Positions 18,232 to 26,803 are shown, counted from the stretch's first letter. The stretch: 64,000 bases of DNA from Thalassobius vesicularis (GCF_004799325.1 NZ_SSMD01000003.1:310001-374000); one strand, 5' to 3'. Numbers and translations: made by a program. The notes: generated by a model not told the origin, from the sequence alone.

Positions 18232-19275
18232 TCACGCCACGCGGGCGCGGAAAATCTTCTGTTTCGCCAGCCACGCCTCAGCGAAGCGCAGCACATCGTC
18301 CCGAGAGGTCTCCAACCCCAGCGACACGCGGATCGCGCCCCTGGCCTGGTCCTCTGTATATCCCATCGCCCGCAGCACCGGGCTGGCCCGCAACTTGCCC
18401 GACGAACAGGCCGAGCCCGCCGAAATGGCAAACCCCGCCAGGTCCATCTGCATCACCTGCGTCTCGCCTTTCCAGCCGGGCGTGGCGAAGCAGGAGGTGT
18501 TGGGCAGGCGTTCCGCACCTTTCCCGACAAAAATAGTATCTTTGGCTTCGGCCTCAATGGCCTCTTCCAGCAAATTCCGCAACCCTAGAACCGCCTCCCA
18601 GCGACCATTGGACAGGTCACGCGCTGCGGCTTCTGCAGCGGCACCGAAACCGGCGATGCCGATGATGTTCTCGGTTCCGGCCCGGCGCCCCATTTCCTGC
18701 CCGCCGCCTCGCAGCTGCGCGGCCACATCGGTGCCCCGCTTGACGACCAGCGCGCCCACACCCTTCGGTCCGCCCAGCTTATGCGCCGAAACCAGCGCCG
18801 CCGTGACCCCCGACCAGTTGAACGCCACCGGCAGCTTGCCAAAGGCCTGCGTCATGTCACTGACCGCCAGTCCCTCCGGCAACTTTTGCACCACGCCCGT
18901 CTCGGAATTCGCCAACTGCAACGCCGTGCGCTCCGGTTCCGCCACCGACACCCGCCCCAAAGCATCCACTGCCAAAACCGGGTCAACCCAGGCCAGCACA
19001 GCATCATGCTCGACCGGAGCCCCCAGTAACCCGCGCCCCGCACAGGCCAGCGCCGCCGCCTCGGTCGCCCCCGAGGTAAAGATCACATCCGCCCCGTCCG
19101 CGCCCAACGCCGCCGCCACCTGCGCCCGCGCCCGCTCCACCAGCCCCTTGGCCGCGCGCCCTTCGGCATGCACGCTGGACGGATTGCCCACGACATCCAT
19201 CGCCGCACTCATCGCCGCGCGCGCCTCGGACCGCAGGGGCGCCGTCGCATTATGATCCAGATAGACCCGGCTCAC
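18232..19275 (-). CDS. cysteine desulfurase, NifS/IscS-like
   Basis: A 347-residue PLP-dependent desulfurase of class I type: VYLDHNATAPL at the N-terminus, the PLP lysine Lys166 in SAHKLGGPKG, and the catalytic Cys290 in SAGSACSSGKL. It is somewhat shorter than E. coli IscS and the segment after the DMTQAFGK motif is compact. I choose GTG at 19275 (VSRVYLDHNAT) because the frame upstream runs through an intergenic repeat. The purine-rich end of that repeat (GAAGAAGGGA) probably supplies the ribosome site. It lies between iscR and sufB, so the operon encodes two desulfurases. Confidence 0.92.
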   Translation of the reverse strand: MSRVYLDHNATAPLRSEARAAMSAAMDVVGNPSSVHAEGRAAKGLVERARAQVAAALGADGADVIFTSGATEAAALACAGRGLLGAPVEHDAVLAWVDPVLAVDALGRVSVAEPERTALQLANSETGVVQKLPEGLAVSDMTQAFGKLPVAFNWSGVTAALVSAHKLGGPKGVGALVVKRGTDVAAQLRGGGQEMGRRAGTENIIGIAGFGAAAEAAARDLSNGRWEAVLGLRNLLEEAIEAEAKDTIFVGKGAERLPNTSCFATPGWKGETQVMQMDLAGFAISAGSACSSGKLRASPVLRAMGYTEDQARGAIRVSLGLETSRDDVLRFAEAWLAKQKIFRARVA

Positions 19276-19290
19276 CGCGCCCCATCCCTT

Positions 19291-19340
19291 CTTCTTTTTC
19301 CAAATATCCCGGGGGTCTGGGGGCTGGCCCCCAGTCCGCA
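19291..19340 (-). repeat. intergenic repeat, family A, copy 1
   Basis: Read on the minus strand: a GGGGGC-rich hairpin, then CCCCCGGGATATTTGG and a purine tail AAAAAGAAGAAG. The 25-base CCCCCGGG...AAGAAG segment is identical to the copy at 21480-21542. It lies 3' of iscR and directly 5' of the desulfurase gene. Confidence 0.8.
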
Positions 19341-19360
19341 CCCGGACAAAGGCGCGCCAC

Positions 19361-19822
19361 TCATTCCTCGTCCACCACGGCAAACAGGTTCGGCACTGCC
19401 GGGCACGGTGCCAGCGTATTGCCGATCACATCCGACAGCCGCGCGTTGTGCAGGAACACGTAGACATGCGCGCTCAGGCTCTGCCACAGCCGGTTGGTCA
19501 TCGACTGCGCCTTGGACCCCGACAACGCGCCCGTCGCCCCGGCCCCCTTGTGCATCGCGTCCACCGTCTCATCGACCGCCGCCAGTACCTCGACCACGCG
19601 AATGTCCGAGGCCCCGCGCGACAGCTTGTAGCCGCCCCCCGGCCCACGCACGGATTCGACCAGCCCGGCGCGACGCAGCTTCACGAACAACTGCTCCAGA
19701 TACGGCAAAGAGATGTCCTGCCGCTTCGAGATATCGCCCAGCGAAACCAGCGTCCCGGCGGGTTGCAGCGCGATATCTGCCAGCGCAACCATTGCATAGC
19801 GGCCTTTTGTGCTGAGTTTCAC
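19361..19822 (-). CDS. iscR: Rrf2-family regulator, IscR-type, first gene of suf operon
   Basis: A 153-residue transcription regulator with an N-terminal winged helix (MKLSTKGRYAMVALADIA, ISLPYLEQLFVKLRRAGLV, RGPGGGYKL). E. coli IscR binds its [2Fe-2S] cluster through three cysteines and a histidine near residues 92-107. Here the matching region (about 84-116) has no cysteine at all, and the only cysteine is Cys140 near the C-terminus. Single-cysteine IscR proteins that still sense iron are reported for Rhodobacter. The start is GTG at 19822. It leads the suf operon and presumably autoregulates it together with Irr. Confidence 0.9.
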   Translation of the reverse strand: MKLSTKGRYAMVALADIALQPAGTLVSLGDISKRQDISLPYLEQLFVKLRRAGLVESVRGPGGGYKLSRGASDIRVVEVLAAVDETVDAMHKGAGATGALSGSKAQSMTNRLWQSLSAHVYVFLHNARLSDVIGNTLAPCPAVPNLFAVVDEE

Positions 19823-19917
19823 GGCGCGAATCCCTATATGAACGGTGTGAACAGATTGACGACACGGGCGTCAGGTCTTATCTCCCATGAAGCCCGCAGG
19901 CCCCGAAAGGCCGCCTG

Positions 19918-19932
19918 TTAGAACCGTTCTAA
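19918..19932 (-). promoter_or_regulatory. Irr box (iron control element, ICE-type palindrome)
   Basis: TTAGAACCGTTCTAA is a perfect palindrome around a central base and fits the alphaproteobacterial ICE consensus TTAGAA-N3-TTCTAA. It lies 96 bp upstream of the iscR GTG and 60 bp upstream of the divergent hydrolase ATG. Irr is known to control suf genes in this class of bacteria. Confidence 0.75.
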
Positions 19933-19936
19933 GGTG

Positions 19937-19955
19937 CTTGAGCAAATTCGTCAAG
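19937..19955. promoter_or_regulatory. inverted repeat CTTGA-N9-TCAAG
   Basis: A 5-bp perfect inverted repeat with a nine-base AT-rich spacer, 4 bp from the Irr box, in the divergent iscR/hydrolase promoter region. It may be an operator, possibly for IscR, but I cannot match it to a consensus with confidence. Confidence 0.4.
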
Positions 19956-19991
19956 AATTAAGCCGCACCCCGCAGGAGAGACGCAAGACAT

Positions 19992-20648
19992 ATGCCTGAG
20001 GTTATTTTTCCCGGTCCCGAAGGTCGGCTCGAAGGTCGTTATCACCCTCAGAAGGACCGCGATGCGCCTATCGCCATTGTCCTGCATCCGCATCCGCAAT
20101 TCGGCGGCACCATGAACAACAAGGTGGTGTATAATCTGCACTATGCCTTCTACAACATGGGCTTCACCGTTCTGCGCTTCAACTTCCGCGGCGTCGGCCG
20201 CAGCCAAGGTGAATATGACCAGGGCGTGGGCGAGCTGTCGGATGCCGCCTCGGCTCTGGACTACCTGCAGTCGATGAACTCCAACTCCAAGCATTGCTGG
20301 GTCGCTGGCTTCAGCTTTGGCGCCTGGATCGGCATGCAGCTGCTGATGCGCCGGCCTGAAATCACCGGCTTCGTTTCGGTGGCCCCGCCCGCCAACATGT
20401 ACGACTTCTCGTTCCTGGCGCCCTGCCCGGCCTCGGGTCTGGTCATCAACGGCACCGCCGACCGCGTCGCGCCGCCCGCCGATACCAGCAGCCTGGTCGG
20501 CAAACTGCGCGAGCAGAAGGGCATCTACATCTCGCACGAGCAGGTCGAAGGCGCCGGTCACTTCTTTGAGAAACCCGACCACATGGATCAGATGATCGGG
20601 ACCGTCTCGTCCTACGTCAAACGTCGCCTGACCGAGACGACACGCTAA
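19992..20648 (+). CDS. alpha/beta hydrolase
   Basis: A 218-residue cytoplasmic alpha/beta hydrolase. The nucleophile elbow is GFSFG, with the oxyanion-region HPHPQFGGTMNN, an acid in NGTADRVAPP and a histidine in GAGHFF. It belongs to the small-hydrolase group common in alphaproteobacteria (often annotated as dienelactone-hydrolase-like or CocE-like); the substrate is unknown. The ATG at 19992 follows GGAGAGACG. It is the first of three closely packed plus-strand genes and diverges from the suf operon across the Irr box. Confidence 0.88.
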   Translation: MPEVIFPGPEGRLEGRYHPQKDRDAPIAIVLHPHPQFGGTMNNKVVYNLHYAFYNMGFTVLRFNFRGVGRSQGEYDQGVGELSDAASALDYLQSMNSNSKHCWVAGFSFGAWIGMQLLMRRPEITGFVSVAPPANMYDFSFLAPCPASGLVINGTADRVAPPADTSSLVGKLREQKGIYISHEQVEGAGHFFEKPDHMDQMIGTVSSYVKRRLTETTR

Positions 20649-20660
20649 GGATCAATTGCG

Positions 20661-20906
20661 ATGGGGATCACCGAGGATCTGGCCGACGCCCTGGCGAAAG
20701 ACGTCATCGAGGCCGCCGAGGCGCTGGGGGATGACCTGCTGGTCGAGCAGATCTCCAAGGTCCTGGGCTCCAGCTCGATCCCCACGCAAGAGGCCTTCAT
20801 GACCTCGGTTCGTGTCCGCATGGCCGAACAGCGCGCCCGCAAGGCGCTGAATGCCCGGCTTGAGGCGGCCATGAAGGCAGCGCAAAGCGCCAAGTCAAAT
20901 GACTGA
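20661..20906 (+). CDS. small conserved alpha-helical protein of unknown function
   Basis: An 81-residue, Ala-rich, predicted all-helical cytoplasmic protein (MGITEDLADALAKDVIEAAEALG). It has no membrane segment, no catalytic motif and a basic, Ala/Lys-rich C-terminus. I do not recognise a named family. It begins 12 bp after the hydrolase gene and overlaps the HD-hydrolase ATG by 8 bp, which supports it as a real gene in a three-gene operon. Confidence 0.75.
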   Translation: MGITEDLADALAKDVIEAAEALGDDLLVEQISKVLGSSSIPTQEAFMTSVRVRMAEQRARKALNARLEAAMKAAQSAKSND

Positions 20907-21480
20907 GCGTCTGGACGCGCAGATGGCCTTCCTCGTGGAGGCGTGCAAGCTGAAATCGGTGAACCGCGCCACGCTGCTATGTGACGCCTCGCGCCGCGAA
21001 AACTCGGGCGAGCACAGCTGGCACCTGGCGCTTTACGCGCTGGTGCTGGGCGAGCACGCGCCCGAAGGCGTGGACATGAACCGCGTCATCCGGATGCTGC
21101 TGATCCACGATCTGGTCGAGATTGACGCGGGTGATGCGCCTATCTTTGGTACCCATGACGCCGCTTCGACCGAGGCCGATGAATTGGCCGCCGCGCACCG
21201 CATCTTTGGCATGCTGCCCGCCGATCAGGGCCGCGACCTGCTGGCTCTGTGGTTGGAGTTTGAGGCGAACGAGACGCCGGACGCGCGCTTTGCGAAATCG
21301 CTGGACCGGTTCCAGCCACCGAACCAGAACCTCGCCTCGGGGGGCGGCAGCTGGGTCGAGTATAACGTGGATTATGACACCGTGGCGACGCGGGTCGGCG
21401 CCAAGATCGCAAACGGTGCGCCCGGGCTGTGGGCGTGGATTTCCCCCAAAATTCAGGCGTTTTTCCAGTCCCGAGGGTGA
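20899..21480 (+). CDS. HD-domain hydrolase (YfbR/HDDC2-like)
   Basis: A 193-residue HD-superfamily phosphohydrolase. The metal-site residues are in ENSGEHSWH (first His) and LLIHDLVEIDAGD (HD pair), with a later Asp in SLDRFQP; this is the layout of the YfbR 5'-deoxynucleotidase and HDDC2 group. A nucleotide monophosphate substrate is likely from family knowledge. It overlaps the preceding gene by 8 bp. A family A intergenic repeat follows immediately, then the convergent mfd. Confidence 0.87.
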   Translation: MTERLDAQMAFLVEACKLKSVNRATLLCDASRRENSGEHSWHLALYALVLGEHAPEGVDMNRVIRMLLIHDLVEIDAGDAPIFGTHDAASTEADELAAAHRIFGMLPADQGRDLLALWLEFEANETPDARFAKSLDRFQPPNQNLASGGGSWVEYNVDYDTVATRVGAKIANGAPGLWAWISPKIQAFFQSRG

Positions 21481-21542
21481 TGGGGGCGCTGCCCCCGCCG
21501 CCCTGCGGGCGACTCCCCCGGGATATTTGGAAAAAGAAGAAG
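21480..21542 (+). repeat. intergenic repeat, family A, copy 2
   Basis: GGGGGCGCTGCCCCC hairpin, a short GC palindrome (CCGCCCTGCGGGC), then CCCCCGGGATATTTGG with a purine tail ending GAAGAAG. It has the same order of parts and orientation relative to the preceding gene as the copy at 19291-19340. It fills the gap between the HD-hydrolase stop and the mfd stop and may act as a terminator or mRNA 3' stabiliser. Confidence 0.8.
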
Positions 21543-21543
21543 A

Positions 21544-24500
21544 TCAGGTTTTCTGTTTCTTCTCGGCCGCGATGACCTTTTCGGCCAGATAGCGCGCGAT
21601 GGAGAAGGCGCCCTTGATCTTGTCGGCGTCCGAGGCCCAGTCGCGGCGGATGACGATCTTGTTGTCCTTGATCTTGGCCAGGCCGCGCTGATCCTGGATG
21701 AATTCCACCAGCCCCTGAGGCGAGGCGAATTTGTCGTTGTGGAACTGGATCGTGGCGCCCTTAGGTCCGCCGTCGAGTTTGGCGATACCGGCGCGTTTGC
21801 ACATCGCCTTGATGCGTACGATCAGCAGCAGCGTGTTCACCTCGCGCGGGAGTTTGCCAAAACGGTCGATCAGTTCGGCGGCGAAGCCTTCGAGTTCGAC
21901 CTTGTCGTGTAGGTTGCTGAGGCGGCGGTAGAGGCCCAGGCGGACGTCCAGATCGGGGACGTAAGTTTCGGGGATCAGCACCGGCACGCCCAGGTTGATC
22001 TGGGGTGCCCATTGGCCGTCGGCCTCGGGCAGGCTTTCCAGCTCGCCGGATTTGATGCGGGCGATCGCCTCTTCGAGCATCTGTTGGTAGAGTTCGTAGC
22101 CGACGTCGCGCATCTGGCCGGACTGTTCCTCGCCCAGCAGGTTGCCGGCGCCGCGAATGTCCAGATCCTGTGAGGCCAGTGTGAAGCCAGCACCCAGCGT
22201 GTCGAGCGAGCCCAGAACGCGCAGGCGTTTCTCGGCCGCCGAGGTCAGCGGGGTGCGCGGCTTGGTGGTCAGGTAGGCATAGGCGCGGGTTTTCGAGCGC
22301 CCCACCCGGCCCCGGATCTGGTAGAGCTGCGCCAGGCCAAACATATCGGCGCGGTGCACCACCATCGTGTTGGCGGTGGGAATATCCAACCCGGATTCTA
22401 CGATCGTCGTGGCCAGCAGCACATCGTATTTGCCGTCGTAGAAGGCGTTCATGCGTTCGTCCAGATCGCCCGCCGCCATCTGGCCGTGGGCGGTGATGAC
22501 CGACACTTCGGGGACTTGATCGCGCAGGAAGGCCTCGATCTCGGGCAGGTCGCTGATCCGCGGCACCACGTAGAAGGACTGCCCGCCGCGATAATGTTCG
22601 CGCAGCAGCGCTTCGCGGATGGTCACGCCGTCGAACTCGCTGACATAGGTGCGGATCGCCAGACGGTCCACGGGCGGCGTGCCGATGATCGACAGGTCGC
22701 GCACACCGCTGAGCGACAGCTGCAGCGTGCGGGGGATCGGCGTGGCGGTCAGGGTCAGCACGTGCACGTCGCTGCGCATCTGTTTCAGGCGTTCTTTATG
22801 GGCGACGCCGAAATGCTGTTCCTCGTCGATGATCAGCAGGCCGAGGTTTTTGAAACGGATGTTTTTCGCCAGAAGGGCATGGGTTCCGACCACGATATCC
22901 ACCGTCCCGTCGGCCATTCCGGCGCGGGTGGGGGTGGCGTCGGCTGCTTTAACAAAGCGCGACAAGGGGCTGACTTGGATAGGAAATCCCCGGAACCGTT
23001 CGGCGAAGCTCTTGTAATGTTGGCGCGCCAGCAGCGTGGTTGGCGCGATCACCGCGACCTGCACGCCCGACATCGCCGCCACAAAAGCCGCGCGCATCGC
23101 GACCTCGGTCTTGCCAAAGCCCACGTCGCCGCAGACCAGCCGGTCCATCGGCTGGCCCGAGTCCATATCCGCGATCACGTCCTCGATCGCCTTCAGCTGA
23201 TCGTCGGTTTCCTGATACGGGAAGCGCGCGCAGAAGCTTTCCCAAGCGTGGTGTTCCGCCTCCAGCACCGGTGCGGTGCGCAGGGCGCGCTCGGCGGCGA
23301 CGCGGATCAGGCGGTCCGCCATCTCGCGGATGCGTTCCTTCAGCTTGGCCTTCTTGGCCTGCCATGCGCCCCCGCCCAGCCGGTCCAGCAGTCCCTCTTC
23401 GTGGCCGTAACGCGACAGCAGTTCGATGTTTTCGACCGGCAGGTACAGCTTGGCGTCTTCGGCGTATTCCAGCAGCAGGCATTCATGGGCGGCCCCGGCG
23501 GCGGCGACCACTTCCAGCCCCTTGTAGCGCCCGATGCCGTGGTCCACGTGCACGACCAGATCGCCGGGGGACAGCGACTGGGTTTCGGTCAGGAAATTCT
23601 CGGCCCGTTTCTTGCGTGCGGGTTTGCGGATCAGCCGGTCGCCCAGCACATCCTGTTCCGAGATCACCGTCAGGCCCGGCGCTTCGAACCCGTGTTCCAG
23701 CGGCCAGACCGCCAGATGCAGCCCGCGTTTGCCGACCGCGCGCATGTCCTTGACGGGGACGGCGCCCAGCAGGCCCTCGTCCTCCAAAAGCCCGTCCAGA
23801 CGTTCGCGTGCCCCCTCGGAGTATGAGGCGACGACGACCGGCCCACCCGCCAGTTTCGCATTAACATGATCCGCCAATGCACTGAAAAGGTTTACGTTCT
23901 CCAACTGGCGCTCGGGCGAGAAGTTGCGCCCGATCCGCCCGCCCGCATCCGCCACGTTCGGCCCGCTGGCTTGTGGCAGCGGATGGTATTGCACCACGCG
24001 CCGCGCGCTCAGCGCCTTGGTCCAGGCGGTGTCGTCCAGATACAGCAGACCCGGCGGCACGGGTTTATAGACCGTGTCCAGCCGCCCCTTTTGCGTCATG
24101 GCGATCTTGCGGGTTTCGTACTGGTCCGCGATGCCGTCCCAACGGCTCAGGCGTTGCGGGGTGCTTTGGTGATCCATCGTCACCGTCGCCCCCGGCAGGT
24201 AGTCGAACAGCACTTCCAGTCGCTCGTGGAAGAACGGCAGCCAATGCTCCATCCCCTGATGTTTGCGGCCCGCGCTGACCGCTTCGTACAGAGGATCATC
24301 GGTGCCCGCCGCGCCGAACTCGATCCGGTAATTCTGGCGGAATCGCAGGATCGCCGCCTCGTCCAGGATCACCTCGGACACCGGGGCCAGCTCGACCAGA
24401 TCCAGCTTTTCGATGGTACGCTGGCTGACCGGGTCAAAGCGCCGCGCCCCGTCCAGCACGTCGCCGAACAGGTCCAGACGCACCGGCCCGGATTCGCCCG

Positions 24501-24999
24501 GCGGGAAGATGTCGATGATGCCGCCGCGCACGGCGTAGTCGCCCGGCTCCATCACCGTGGGGGCTTGGGTAAAGCCCATCCGCACCAGGAATTGCCGCAG
24601 CGCCGCCTCGTCGATGCGTTCATCGACACGAGCGGTGAACGCCGCCTCGGCCAGCACCTCGCGGGCGGGGACGCGTTGCATGGCCGCGCTCAGCGTCGTC
24701 AGCAGCACGTATTTGGGTGGCATCCCGTGGACCAGCCCCGCCAGCGTCGCCATGCGCGCGGCTGAAATATCGGCATGCGGGCTAACCCGGTCATAGGGCA
24801 GACAATCCCAGCCCGGAAAAATCACCACCGGCATTTCGGGCGCAAAGAAGCGCAAGGCGGCCTCGGTGGCCGCCAGGCGTTTGTCGTCGCGGGCGATGTG
24901 GATCACCGGCCCGCCGGATTTCTCGACCTCGGAAAGGATCAGGCTTGCATCAAAGCCCTCGGGTGCGCCCCCGATCGTCACCGATTGGCTGTTCGACAT
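21544..24999 (-). CDS. mfd: transcription-repair coupling factor Mfd
   Basis: A 1151-residue DNA translocase that removes stalled RNA polymerase and recruits UvrA. In order: UvrB-homology region (N-terminal 350 residues, GWDCLPYDRVSPH), RNA-polymerase interaction (CarD-like) domain (PGDLVVHVDHGIGRYKGLE), DEAD/helicase motor with Walker A GDVGFGKTEVAMR and DEEQ box (LLIIDEEQHFG), TRG motif region, and a C-terminal D7 domain. The ATG at 24999 gives the normal N-terminus but lies 50 bp inside the upstream membrane-protein gene, and its ribosome site is weak. An alternative ATG at 25038 exists. Confidence 0.96.
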   Translation of the reverse strand: MSNSQSVTIGGAPEGFDASLILSEVEKSGGPVIHIARDDKRLAATEAALRFFAPEMPVVIFPGWDCLPYDRVSPHADISAARMATLAGLVHGMPPKYVLLTTLSAAMQRVPAREVLAEAAFTARVDERIDEAALRQFLVRMGFTQAPTVMEPGDYAVRGGIIDIFPPGESGPVRLDLFGDVLDGARRFDPVSQRTIEKLDLVELAPVSEVILDEAAILRFRQNYRIEFGAAGTDDPLYEAVSAGRKHQGMEHWLPFFHERLEVLFDYLPGATVTMDHQSTPQRLSRWDGIADQYETRKIAMTQKGRLDTVYKPVPPGLLYLDDTAWTKALSARRVVQYHPLPQASGPNVADAGGRIGRNFSPERQLENVNLFSALADHVNAKLAGGPVVVASYSEGARERLDGLLEDEGLLGAVPVKDMRAVGKRGLHLAVWPLEHGFEAPGLTVISEQDVLGDRLIRKPARKKRAENFLTETQSLSPGDLVVHVDHGIGRYKGLEVVAAAGAAHECLLLEYAEDAKLYLPVENIELLSRYGHEEGLLDRLGGGAWQAKKAKLKERIREMADRLIRVAAERALRTAPVLEAEHHAWESFCARFPYQETDDQLKAIEDVIADMDSGQPMDRLVCGDVGFGKTEVAMRAAFVAAMSGVQVAVIAPTTLLARQHYKSFAERFRGFPIQVSPLSRFVKAADATPTRAGMADGTVDIVVGTHALLAKNIRFKNLGLLIIDEEQHFGVAHKERLKQMRSDVHVLTLTATPIPRTLQLSLSGVRDLSIIGTPPVDRLAIRTYVSEFDGVTIREALLREHYRGGQSFYVVPRISDLPEIEAFLRDQVPEVSVITAHGQMAAGDLDERMNAFYDGKYDVLLATTIVESGLDIPTANTMVVHRADMFGLAQLYQIRGRVGRSKTRAYAYLTTKPRTPLTSAAEKRLRVLGSLDTLGAGFTLASQDLDIRGAGNLLGEEQSGQMRDVGYELYQQMLEEAIARIKSGELESLPEADGQWAPQINLGVPVLIPETYVPDLDVRLGLYRRLSNLHDKVELEGFAAELIDRFGKLPREVNTLLLIVRIKAMCKRAGIAKLDGGPKGATIQFHNDKFASPQGLVEFIQDQRGLAKIKDNKIVIRRDWASDADKIKGAFSIARYLAEKVIAAEKKQKT

Positions 25000-25549
25000 G
25001 AGAAAGTTGCCCCAAATGTCTGAAATTGTTCGGAACATTTACCGTCAGGTTCTGGTAGATGCCCCATATCGTGGTCATGAAGATCGCCACCATGCCCAGC
25101 ACCTGCACCCAGATCCGGTGGCGCGTCAAGCGTTTGCGCAGGGCCGGGCCGGCCAGCCCCTCGTCGCGGATGCGGCGGGCGGTGTTCAGGCTCATCAGGC
25201 CGACCATCGACAGCGGGAACAGCAGGCAGAACACGGCCTGCGCCAGCTGCACGTCATAGACAAAGCCCAGCATGATCAGAACGGTGAAGAAAAAGAACCC
25301 CAGCCCCAACAGCCACAGCCCCGACACGCCCGAGATATACAGCAGCCGGTTGATGTTGGCGCGGACCACCGCCTCAAGGTCATCCTGGGCCTGGCCTTCG
25401 TGGCGGGCGGCGCGCATGACCATATCGAAGGGAACGCCCAGCACCCAATGGCTGGTCGTCGACCACATGACCGCCAGCGCGATCCAGAACCACAGGTTCG
25501 AGAACGACCGCATGTCGATCATTTCGTTGAGGAGTTCGTACCAGCTCAC
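24950..25549 (-). CDS. conserved membrane protein of unknown function
   Basis: A 199-residue protein with four clear hydrophobic segments, beginning VSWYELLNEMIDMRSFSNLWFW. It ends with a soluble tail of about 35 residues. I do not recognise a named family; the layout resembles conserved alphaproteobacterial component-like proteins. The GTG at 25549 is preferred because GGCGGAG precedes it, whereas the frame to 25660 would run into the hemB leader. Its 3' end overlaps mfd by 50 bp. It is divergent from hemB. Confidence 0.72.
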   Translation of the reverse strand: MSWYELLNEMIDMRSFSNLWFWIALAVMWSTTSHWVLGVPFDMVMRAARHEGQAQDDLEAVVRANINRLLYISGVSGLWLLGLGFFFFTVLIMLGFVYDVQLAQAVFCLLFPLSMVGLMSLNTARRIRDEGLAGPALRKRLTRHRIWVQVLGMVAIFMTTIWGIYQNLTVNVPNNFRHLGQLSHVEQPIGDDRGRTRGL

Positions 25550-25659
25550 GCCTATGCTCCGCCGTTTTGGCCTGCTTACCCGGCCCGCGCGGCAATTCCT
25601 ACCCTTGAGTGTGGGGAAATTCCATGCCACCCAATATGAAACCGCACAGGAAAGACCCA

Positions 25660-26664
25660 ATGCCCCATAACGCCCAGGCCCCGTTCCCGATCACCCGGTT
25701 CCGTCGCACCCGCCAGTCCGCCCAGATTCGCGCGCTGGTGCAGGAAAACACGCTGACTGTCGGCGATCTGATCTGGCCGGTGTTCGTGCGTGACGGCGAA
25801 GGCGTGGTCGAGCCGGTGAACTCGATGCCCGGCGTCAACCGCCTGTCCGTCGACAAGATCGTCGAGGCCGCGCGCGAGGCCGCCGATCTGGGCATTCCGG
25901 CGATCTGCCTGTTCCCCTACACCGACCCCTCGCTGAAAACCGCCACCTGCGAGGAAGCGTGGAACCCCAACAACCTGTCCAACCGCGCCAGCCGCGCCAT
26001 CAAGGACGCCGGGATCGAAATCGCGATCATGTCCGACGTGGCGCTGGACCCGTATAACTCGATGGGTCATGACGGCTTCGTGGTGGACGGCAAGATCCTG
26101 AACGACGAAACCGTGGACGCGCTGGTCAAACAAGCGGTCGAGCAAGCCCGCAACGGCGTCGACATCATCGGCCCGTCCGACATGATGGACGGCCGCATCG
26201 GCGCGATCCGTCAGGCGTTGGAGGCCGAGGGCCACAAGGACACCATGATCCTGTCCTACGCCGCCAAGTATGCCAGCGCCTTCTACGGCCCGTTCCGCGA
26301 CGCGGTGGGCGCATCGGGTGCGCTGAAGGGCGACAAGACCACCTACCAGATGAACCCCGGCAACAGCGACGAGGCCCTGCGCCTGATCGAGCGTGACCTG
26401 TCCGAGGGTGCTGACATGGTGATGGTCAAACCCGGCATGCCCTATCTGGACATCTGCCGCCGCGTGAAGGACGGCTTTGGCGTACCGACCTATGCCTACC
26501 AGGTCTCGGGCGAATACGCGATGATCCAGGCCGCGGCCCAGAACGGCTGGATCGATGGGCACAAGGCGATGCTGGAAAGCCTGCTGTGCTTCAAGCGTGC
26601 GGGCTGCGACGGCATCCTGACTTACTTTGCCCCCGCCGTGGCGCGTCACCTGCAAGGGGCCTGA
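25660..26664 (+). CDS. hemB: delta-aminolevulinic acid dehydratase (porphobilinogen synthase) HemB
   Basis: A 334-residue enzyme that condenses two 5-aminolevulinate molecules to porphobilinogen in tetrapyrrole synthesis. The two active-site lysines are Lys203 (YAAKYAS) and Lys257 (MVKPGMPY). The metal-loop segment SDVALDPYNSMGHDG carries Asp/Ala in place of the cysteines of zinc enzymes, as in the alphaproteobacterial type that does not use catalytic zinc. The ATG at 25660 follows AGGAAAG; an in-frame ATG further upstream is less likely. It stands alone, divergent from a membrane-protein gene. Confidence 0.97.
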   Translation: MPHNAQAPFPITRFRRTRQSAQIRALVQENTLTVGDLIWPVFVRDGEGVVEPVNSMPGVNRLSVDKIVEAAREAADLGIPAICLFPYTDPSLKTATCEEAWNPNNLSNRASRAIKDAGIEIAIMSDVALDPYNSMGHDGFVVDGKILNDETVDALVKQAVEQARNGVDIIGPSDMMDGRIGAIRQALEAEGHKDTMILSYAAKYASAFYGPFRDAVGASGALKGDKTTYQMNPGNSDEALRLIERDLSEGADMVMVKPGMPYLDICRRVKDGFGVPTYAYQVSGEYAMIQAAAQNGWIDGHKAMLESLLCFKRAGCDGILTYFAPAVARHLQGA

Positions 26665-26803
26665 CAGGATCGCGCGCCAAATCCCGCGCATCCTGCATCC
26701 TGTATAGTGACAGGTGCCCTGCCCCCATCTATAGTTTCGCCCAATGACCCGGCTTCGAAAAGGCCGGGCAGCAGTTCAGGCAAACAATACAGGCGACAGT
26801 GAC

